NCBI GenBank assembly: GCA_020718525.1
Contig: DYRX01000095.1
Coordinates: 1 to 12,632 of the forward strand
Length of the DNA: 12,632 nucleotides
Direction of reading: 5' to 3'
DNA from: Victivallis vadensis
GTDB taxonomy: Bacteria > Verrucomicrobiota > Lentisphaeria > Victivallales > GWF2-50-93
Part shown: in pieces, positions 6,636-12,632 of the stretch
How the letters are laid out: every line of letters starts with the position of its first letter
How positions within the stretch are numbered: the stretch's first letter is position 1
Program-made: the position numbers and the translations under genes
The notes under the pieces: model-generated
The model's input: the letters and a program-made list of their open reading frames with translations, nothing else
Told to the model about the DNA's origin: nothing
Database searches by the model: none

Positions 6636-9600
6636 ATGCAGAATTCCAGCTCTTTGAAATTATTCCTTGCAGTCGCGCATGTCTTTGCCTTTTCAATCTC
6701 TGTCATTCATGCATCTGAGACGGTTTCCGGATCAGGTGAATATCTCCTGAAAAGGCTGGAGAGCCGCGCTGGTCTTGTGCCGTCAAGCTGGAAGATTCCC
6801 GGAATCAGGCTTGACGATACGTCTGAAGACGATTCTAGAAAAGGCGTAGTTTTGAGAGGAACTGCAGAGATAGCCGGAGCAAAGGCTGAACTGCCAGTGC
6901 TAAGGTCAATTCCCGAAGGAACAGAAAAGATTTCCGTATATGTCAAGTCCCCTGACAACCCGGCAAAACGGCCTGGAATTTTCGCCTGGGCCGGAATTGA
7001 CGCCGAAGGGGAAAATATTTTTTCGGAAACACCAGTTGACTGGACTGGCTGGAAGAGCGTGGAAATCATTCCGGAAACTGCCATTTGGAAATCGTCATTT
7101 AAGCAGGACGGGAAAAACGGAAAATATGATCCGCCCCTGAAAAGCCTCAATCTCTGCTGGTTCTCATCCGGAAAGGGTGAGCAGGAGCTTTCCTTCAGCG
7201 AAATCACTGCGAAACTCGATTCGGCGTCTCATTGTCCGATCTCTGCATATCCTGATGACAACTTTTCTCTTGCGGAATGGGTCAGCCCCGACAAAGGACT
7301 CTCTTTCAGCATGGTTTTCAACAATCCAAGCCCCAAGGACATGGACATATCTCTAGAATGCATCCTTTTTCCTTCCCGCGACAGCATCCTTCCCGTCTGC
7401 CCCGATGTAAAGCGCGGTTCGGATCTTGCCGCCGGATGCAAAATCAGGACATTTTTCAACGGAGAATGCATTTCCGATTACGTCATTGACAATCTCAGCC
7501 GGAGCAACTATGTGGAAAAGATGGCGTCAAAGAAGGATGGGATAGAGTCAATCAAGGAGATGACGCAGATAATTGATCTTGGAAAGCCTTTTGCAGTGAA
7601 CGGCTTAGAGATATACAACGGCGACTCGAACTGGATCTACATGCTGGATATCGCCGGTTCAAACGACGGAAGCAATTTCGAGGATATTCCCGATCTTGCA
7701 GGGATAAGACTTTTCCACAAGTGGCTCGGAGCGGAGATCTCTTCAAAAAATGAGAAGCCATACAGATATATACGCCTCCATTACCACACAAAAGGGCTTG
7801 GAGAGGGCGAATTCGGTCCTGGGAAAGTCGCTGATGGCGGCGGAAGCTCATGGTTCAGACTTCCATGCATAATCAAGATATATGACGGACTCGGGAACGA
7901 AGACACCAGTCTTTCTTCATACGGAGAAAAAGAGCTTTTCCGCAAAAAGCTCTCCCTCAAAATTCCTCCTCTTAGCTGGAGAAAAGCGACAATTGAGATT
8001 CCAGCAGACAAGCTCTCCTCCGAAGGATGCTATATGCTCGGTTTGAGGATGGAGCAGAACGGCAGGCTCGAAAAGCTTGAATACCGCAGATTCTTCGCAT
8101 GGGAACCGCTGAAGGACAGACCTAAAGAAAGTCCTTTCGGCATCAATTTGTCAGGAGCAGACAGGGTAGATGCGCAGATGGGGATGACAGAAGGCCGATT
8201 TGAAAACATGAAGTGGTTCATGTGCAGTCCAGAAAGGAACAAATACGCCTTTGACGGTTCTGTTGCGCCGTGGCATGTGAACCACGATCAGATTTTTACC
8301 GCGCTTGCGGAGCTTGGCATCAATCCCCTGCCAATGATGCTCGGCGTTCCCAAATATGCGAGCAGTAAGCCGGATGCCGGAAAAAGAACCTACTACTATC
8401 CGCCTGCAAATCCCGATGACTACCGCCAGTTCGCCTTCCAGGTAGCGGCACGCTACGGAAGCAAAAAAACGCCAGATGAGAAACTTCTTACACAGGATAA
8501 GAAAAGCGGGCTTGACCTGATAAAGGTCTTTGAAATATGGAATGAGCCGGATCTGAACAATCCGGAATGGGGAGCGCTTGTCGGATCGTTCAGCGACTAT
8601 TTCCCCATACTGAGGGCTGGCTATGAAGGAGTCAAGGCGGCTGACAGCGATGCAAAAGTCACAAACGGCGGACTGGCAGGCTTCAGCTTCGACAAATGGG
8701 AGGAACTGCGGAAATATAGATATCCGGACGGAAAGCATGCTCTTGATTTCATGGACATAATGAACATCCACCACTATTGCGGCAGGAAGGGCCCCGAGGA
8801 GTCTGCGGCAAATGTCAATGTGAACAGGAGCGGTCCAGCTCCGGAGGATCCACCATATTATCTCCAGCTCAGAAAACTCTGCCAATGGAGAGACAAGAAC
8901 AAAGCCGGCGCGCCGCTTTGGATTACAGAAACGGGCTGGGACACGATCGGAGGAAAATTTGTTTCCGAAACAGATCAGGCGGCATATCTTGTCAGAACCG
9001 GGATTCTCTCCGTAGCCTACGGCGCAGAAAAGGTCTATATCTACCGCGAGAAGGATTCGGGCAACTCGCTCTATGCATCCTGCGGCCTGATCAGAAAAGA
9101 CGGCAGTTTCAAGCCTTCCCTCTTCGCGTATTCCAACATGATAAAGGAAATTCAAAATGCAAAATGCATTGGCAGAATTCCTGTCTCAGAAAATGTCTTT
9201 GCTTTTCTTTTCAAACGCAACGACGGAAAAAACATCATCACTGCCTGGTCTCCTTCCGGCACTGGAAATATGAGCCTGGATGAAAAGCCGATCCTTATAA
9301 AGGACTGCTTCGGCGCACCGGTAAATATCGAGGGAACCGAGCTTAAACTTTCAGGATTCCCCGTATATGTAGGAATCTCTGAGAAGTCAGCGGAAGCACT
9401 CTCGAAGAAAGTAAGTGAGGCCGCCAAGATTGAAAAGGCAAAAGAGGACGCAGATTTGAACAGAACTGCAATTCTGCTCGATTTCGGAAGCGATGAATTC
9501 CCGTCGTATGCGATAGAATACATGCGCCCCTACGAGATTGTTGATGCCTCCACAAAATGGGATGAATCCACAAAATTTGGATTTACAAACGGCGCAAAGA

Positions 9601-9902
9601 AGGTTGAAATAAAAAGATGGCTAAAAGATCCATTGCTTTGCGATTCAATCAGATGCGACAAGGAATCCGGCTTCAATGTCTCAGTCCCGAGGGGCAAATA
9701 CAATGTGAAATATGCGGTCAATCCCTTCTCGACTGCCGGACTCAAGATCTCCTTGGACGGCAAATTGCTCCTTCAGGCTGAGTTGCCTGTAGATGAGGGT
9801 AAAAACACCTTCGAACTTTCCGTTGACAAGCCAAGCTCGATCCTGAATTTTTCGGCTGACAATTATTGCGCCTGGACATATATTGAAATCATTGAAAAAT
9901 AA
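6636..9902 (+). CDS. Secreted multidomain clan GH-A glycoside hydrolase, GH39-like
   Basis: A 1088-residue protein with a signal peptide, likely cleaved near residue 26 (VIHA/SE). Residues about 30-195 form a beta-sandwich, probably carbohydrate-binding. A second beta-rich region (about 205-500) appears to hold an inserted discoidin/F5-8C-like module (about 290-415; GLEIYNGDSNWIYMLDIAGS, then YRYIRLHYH). The catalytic TIM barrel runs from about 500 (FGINLSGAD) to 800. Its predicted acid/base is Glu637 in EIWNEPDLN and its nucleophile Glu765 in WITETGWDT. The 128-residue spacing suits retaining clan GH-A enzymes such as GH39. Residues about 945-1088 (LLDFGSD, then KFGFTNG) form a C-terminal galactose-binding-like sandwich as in rhamnogalacturonan acetylesterase-type proteins. 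AAGGGAG lies seven bases before the ATG. The substrate is unknown; the family placement (GH39 versus an unclassified GH-A group) needs a profile search. Confidence 0.85.
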   Translation: MQNSSSLKLFLAVAHVFAFSISVIHASETVSGSGEYLLKRLESRAGLVPSSWKIPGIRLDDTSEDDSRKGVVLRGTAEIAGAKAELPVLRSIPEGTEKISVYVKSPDNPAKRPGIFAWAGIDAEGENIFSETPVDWTGWKSVEIIPETAIWKSSFKQDGKNGKYDPPLKSLNLCWFSSGKGEQELSFSEITAKLDSASHCPISAYPDDNFSLAEWVSPDKGLSFSMVFNNPSPKDMDISLECILFPSRDSILPVCPDVKRGSDLAAGCKIRTFFNGECISDYVIDNLSRSNYVEKMASKKDGIESIKEMTQIIDLGKPFAVNGLEIYNGDSNWIYMLDIAGSNDGSNFEDIPDLAGIRLFHKWLGAEISSKNEKPYRYIRLHYHTKGLGEGEFGPGKVADGGGSSWFRLPCIIKIYDGLGNEDTSLSSYGEKELFRKKLSLKIPPLSWRKATIEIPADKLSSEGCYMLGLRMEQNGRLEKLEYRRFFAWEPLKDRPKESPFGINLSGADRVDAQMGMTEGRFENMKWFMCSPERNKYAFDGSVAPWHVNHDQIFTALAELGINPLPMMLGVPKYASSKPDAGKRTYYYPPANPDDYRQFAFQVAARYGSKKTPDEKLLTQDKKSGLDLIKVFEIWNEPDLNNPEWGALVGSFSDYFPILRAGYEGVKAADSDAKVTNGGLAGFSFDKWEELRKYRYPDGKHALDFMDIMNIHHYCGRKGPEESAANVNVNRSGPAPEDPPYYLQLRKLCQWRDKNKAGAPLWITETGWDTIGGKFVSETDQAAYLVRTGILSVAYGAEKVYIYREKDSGNSLYASCGLIRKDGSFKPSLFAYSNMIKEIQNAKCIGRIPVSENVFAFLFKRNDGKNIITAWSPSGTGNMSLDEKPILIKDCFGAPVNIEGTELKLSGFPVYVGISEKSAEALSKKVSEAAKIEKAKEDADLNRTAILLDFGSDEFPSYAIEYMRPYEIVDASTKWDESTKFGFTNGAKKVEIKRWLKDPLLCDSIRCDKESGFNVSVPRGKYNVKYAVNPFSTAGLKISLDGKLLLQAELPVDEGKNTFELSVDKPSSILNFSADNYCAWTYIEIIEK

Positions 9903-9917
9903 TTAGAGGAGGAAATG

Positions 9918-12152
9918 ATGAAATTGAAATTCTATGCCGCCCTTTTCGCTGTTTTATGGACTGTTCCGTCATTTTCTGCCGAAATCACCTATCTCGGTAT
10001 GGCGGACGAAAATGTCCTTTGCCTGGAGCTGACTGACGGAAAGGCCGTTCACAATCATAGCGGCTACGGGCGGATTGAAGATGCCCTGCTAAATCAGAAT
10101 GAGCTGAAAAAAACTTCGTCATATGCCATCTCAGGCGGAATCTATGGGGCGGGGAAGGCTCCCCTTTCTGTTGGGATCAAGTTCAAGGGAACAGAATTTG
10201 TGAAAGCCGGGGACTGGAAATTTCTTCCGCGCTACACTTACTGGATATATCTTAAGCTTCCTGAAAAATTTGAGGAAGGAGCGAAATATAAAGTTTCAAT
10301 AGCGTCCGCCTCAACTGGCGGGGAGGAGCTTTCCAAAGAATTTGAATTCAATTCATCCACCCTCCGCAGTGAAAGCATCCATTGCTCGCAGTTCGGATTT
10401 CTTCCAGATTCGCCAAAATCAGCTTTTCTCTCATGCTGGGCTGGAACGCTTGGTCCACTCGATATGGCGAAAACAGCCAAAAAGGGTTTTCGTGTAATTG
10501 ATGAAAAAGGCGGGACCGCGTTTGAAGGGGAGATTAAACTCCGCTCTTCGAAAAATGAGGGCAAGGACGACGCATACAAGAGCAACTATCAGGGATGCGA
10601 TCTCTATGAAATGGATTTCAGCGGGCTAAAAAAGCCGGGCAGATACAAGATATCTGTGCCTGGGCTGGGATCTTCGTTCCCGTTTGAAATCGGTGCAGAT
10701 GTCTATTCCGAGCCGTATAAGGTGACCACGCGCGGACTTTATTATCAGCGCTGTGGATGCGAGCTTGATGCCGCCCACGCAGGAAAGGAATGGGCAAGAC
10801 CTATCTGCCATCATCCCAAAGACGGTGTAGAGGAAACAGATCTGCCTCTTACCTCATGCCAGATGGGCGGAGGCAGTGCCAACCAGTTTCAGGAACTTCC
10901 AAAGCATCTCACTGGCAAAAAACTCCAATTCTTTGGCGGCTGGCATGATGCAGGCGACTTTGACCGCCGCGCTGGACACCTCTTTCCTGCCGTCATGCTT
11001 CTCGACGTCTATGAAATCTTCCCGGACTCATTCAAGGACGGAGACTTGAACATTCCCGAATCAGGAAATGGAATCCCCGACATTGTTGACGAAGCCTTAT
11101 GGTGCATTGACTTCTTCAAAAGCGGTCAGAGGGAGGACGGCGCGGTCAGGGGCGGAATCGAAAGCGAGGATCATCCGCCGCACAATTGCACATCCTGGAC
11201 GGATCCTCTGCATCTCTACGCCTACGGTGTGGATGCTCAGACAAGCTACAATTATGCTTGGGCATCTGCGAAATCCGCAAAAATCATTTCTAAGATGAAA
11301 GGTCAGCAGGAAAGAGCCGCCTCCTATATGAAATCGGCAGAATCCGCCTGGAACTGGGCGCTGAAAAACGACGGAGGAAAATTCCACGACGAAAAGAATG
11401 CCGCCGCCGCAGAACTTCTTGCCGCGAGCGGAAAAGAAGAATACGCCAGGGCATTTGCCGAGACGTCAATTTGGACAGGCAATCCTGATTCAGTCCCGGA
11501 GCAGTACGGCAAGTTTGACCAGCGCAAAGGCGCCTTTTCCTATCTCTTTGACACAGCTCCAGACAAAAGGGATGAGAAACTGATGGATTCGGCAAGAAAA
11601 TCTTTGATCAAACTTGCCGACGAGAGGCTTGACGTTGCGGAGAAACGCGGCTTCCGTTTCGCCTCAAGCTATTGGCGCCCAATGAATTGGGGGCTTGGCG
11701 CCTGCCCAGATGTCTGGGATATTGTGCGCGCCTTTGCAATCACACGCGAAAAAAAATATGCAGATGCAATTGAGAGATCGTCCGCATTCACCCTGGGCGG
11801 CAATCCGCTCAACATCGTCTGGGTAAGCGGCTTGGGCGAAAATCGCGTCTCACAGATACTGCATACGGATTCCTGGTACATGCAGGAAAAAAATGGGCTT
11901 AAAGATCCTGTTCCAGGGCTTGTTCCATCCGGTCCTGTGAAATTCAGAGATGAGAGCAAGGGCATTCACGGATTCACGCAGAAATCCTTCAGTCCTCCGA
12001 TGAAGAATTGGCCGCCTCTCGAACAATATGCCGGAAACCGCTATGATCCTGCCATGAACGAGCACACGCCTGTCAGCATTGGAATGGCGGCTCTCGCATA
12101 TGATTTCCTATACGGATACGGAAAAGCCTGCGGAAAAAAATCTTCACATTGA
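9918..12152 (+). CDS. Secreted glycoside hydrolase family 9 protein with N-terminal Ig-like domain
   Basis: A 744-residue protein; the signal peptide ends near residue 21 (SFSA/EI). One beta-sandwich region (about 25-150) is followed by a CelD_N-type Ig-like domain (about 155-260) and a GH9 (alpha/alpha)6 barrel (about 265-735). GH9 family enzymes are inverting hydrolases of beta-1,4-glucans and related polymers. The signature GGWHDAGDFDRR supplies Asp344 and Asp347 (base/water-binding), and MNEHTPVSIGMAALAY supplies the predicted acid Glu715. GGNPLNIVWVSGLG and VPGLVPSGP are also family motifs. The usual HHR of cellulases is replaced by LHTD around His649, so substrate preference may differ. 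Two adjacent ATGs exist; AGAGGAGG sits two bases before the first (9915) and five before the second (9918), which I prefer. It starts 15 bp after the GH-A stop, so the two form an operon. Confidence 0.9.
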   Translation: MKLKFYAALFAVLWTVPSFSAEITYLGMADENVLCLELTDGKAVHNHSGYGRIEDALLNQNELKKTSSYAISGGIYGAGKAPLSVGIKFKGTEFVKAGDWKFLPRYTYWIYLKLPEKFEEGAKYKVSIASASTGGEELSKEFEFNSSTLRSESIHCSQFGFLPDSPKSAFLSCWAGTLGPLDMAKTAKKGFRVIDEKGGTAFEGEIKLRSSKNEGKDDAYKSNYQGCDLYEMDFSGLKKPGRYKISVPGLGSSFPFEIGADVYSEPYKVTTRGLYYQRCGCELDAAHAGKEWARPICHHPKDGVEETDLPLTSCQMGGGSANQFQELPKHLTGKKLQFFGGWHDAGDFDRRAGHLFPAVMLLDVYEIFPDSFKDGDLNIPESGNGIPDIVDEALWCIDFFKSGQREDGAVRGGIESEDHPPHNCTSWTDPLHLYAYGVDAQTSYNYAWASAKSAKIISKMKGQQERAASYMKSAESAWNWALKNDGGKFHDEKNAAAAELLAASGKEEYARAFAETSIWTGNPDSVPEQYGKFDQRKGAFSYLFDTAPDKRDEKLMDSARKSLIKLADERLDVAEKRGFRFASSYWRPMNWGLGACPDVWDIVRAFAITREKKYADAIERSSAFTLGGNPLNIVWVSGLGENRVSQILHTDSWYMQEKNGLKDPVPGLVPSGPVKFRDESKGIHGFTQKSFSPPMKNWPPLEQYAGNRYDPAMNEHTPVSIGMAALAYDFLYGYGKACGKKSSH

Positions 12153-12206
12153 ATTCGGAAGTCTGAACTTGGGAGCTGTGAATAAATCAAGTTTGCAATT
12201 TGCCTT

Positions 12207-12235
12207 GAGCGTCAGACCGCCTGAGACGTTTTTTT
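12207..12235 (+). terminator. Probable Rho-independent terminator of the GH-A/GH9 operon
   Basis: About 55 bp after the GH9 stop, TCAG (12211-12214 region) pairs with CTGA (12221-12224) over a short loop. After a two-base bulge the outer AGCG/CGTT bases pair as well, and the hairpin runs straight into seven Ts (12229-12235). The stem is short and bulged, so efficiency is uncertain, but position and T-run fit. Confidence 0.5.
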
Positions 12236-12502
12236 GGAGCTCCTTGTGCAAAATCACTGGTGTCTTATGTCTTTACCGTAAGATTTTCATTGCTTTTCAT
12301 TCTGCTTTCCAAATGAGTGCTGGATCAGATTTGGCTGGCTAATTGCCATAAGAGAGTCATACGCATCTGTTGCATATTTTGGAACTGATGGATGAAGCAT
12401 GAAGCGCTTCTCTTCTAGGCAAACCCTGAAACTCAAACCCAAGCCTTGAAAAACAAGCCACCAAGTATTATTGTTTCGCCCTAAATATAACGGAAGTTAG
12501 TG
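12236..12502. other. Intergenic region before the restriction-modification gene
   Basis: No gene, RNA or repeat family is recognised. It contains a perfect 10-bp palindrome GAAGCGCTTC at 12401-12410. Near 12446-12472 there is a TTGAAA with a TATTAT only 14 bp away, too short for a standard sigma-70 promoter, and TATAAC at 12486-12491 lacks a matching -35. How the following gene is transcribed is therefore not shown. Confidence 0.4.
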
Positions 12503-12632
12503 ATGCCAGCACCGCAGGAAATCTTGAATCTGATAGAACGGTTCGAACAGAACCGGGAATCATACATGTCAGGGGAATACAAGGAAGCACGGGTAAGAGC
12601 TGAATTCATTGACCCTTTCTTCAAAGCTCTCG
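12503..12632 (+). CDS. N-terminus of a type IIG (Eco57I-like) restriction-modification enzyme, cut by the window end
   Basis: Only 43 complete codons are present, starting MPAPQEILNLIERFEQNRES and containing ARVRAEFIDPFFKAL. The pattern (helix with hxxLhxRF, then Tyr, then a RxEFIDPFFxaLGW-type segment) is the typical beginning of large single-chain enzymes with an Eco57I-type adenine methyltransferase domain, which both methylate and cleave DNA. The catalytic motifs lie beyond the window and cannot be checked. ATG at 12503 is preceded by a weak GGAAG; a GTG directly before it (12500-12502) is an alternative start. The gene is oriented the same way as the glycoside hydrolase operon but is separated from it by a terminator. 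Confidence 0.72.
   Translation, partial: MPAPQEILNLIERFEQNRESYMSGEYKEARVRAEFIDPFFKAL

Noticed and set aside
8151..9155. A 334-codon frame antisense to the GH-A catalytic region
   Set aside because: It overlaps the conserved NEP and TETGW motifs of a clear gene, has no ribosome binding site and no family resemblance; it is a codon-bias shadow.

Overview
The window looks like an accessory stretch of a bacterial chromosome rich in secreted carbohydrate-active enzymes. Three large proteins with signal peptides (a beta-helix protein with a LamG-like tail, a multidomain clan GH-A hydrolase and a GH9 protein) sit next to a non-pyrrolysine MttB-type methyltransferase. Together with AAGGA/GAGGAGG-type ribosome binding sites and moderate base composition, this best fits a Lentisphaerota-like (Victivallales) or related PVC-group anaerobe. 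That placement is inference from gene content; there is no marker gene beyond a partial tRNA.

Layout. Position 1 cuts a leftward tRNA-Leu(CAG), which has a recognisable promoter. Next come a possible remnant of coding sequence and then two leftward genes: the MttB-family methyltransferase (303-1700) and, upstream of it, a 1055-residue secreted right-handed beta-helix protein (1892-5059). A consensus-like sigma-70 promoter between them suggests that the methyltransferase gene can be transcribed on its own. From about 5060 to 5860 there is a gene-poor stretch with several inverted repeats, including two tandem hairpin units whose loops are alike but whose stems differ, and a 12-bp tandem repeat. 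A small leftward membrane-anchored protein of unknown function follows (5861-6370).

Across a 265-bp divergent intergenic region lies a rightward operon of two secreted enzymes: a 1088-residue clan GH-A glycoside hydrolase with several beta-sandwich domains (6636-9902) and, 15 bp later, a GH9 enzyme (9918-12152). A probable Rho-independent terminator follows. After about 350 bp without a gene, the window ends inside the first 43 codons of what looks like a type IIG (Eco57I-like) restriction-modification enzyme.

How it may work together. The GH-A and GH9 enzymes are probably exported and act on a shared beta-linked polysaccharide. The beta-helix protein on the opposite strand may be a further glycan-cleaving or glycan-binding protein. 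The MttB-like protein would demethylate a quaternary amine or related methyl donor in the cytoplasm, but no corrinoid protein or partner methyltransferase is encoded here. No transporter, SusCD pair or sugar-responsive regulator is visible, so how products are taken up is not shown.
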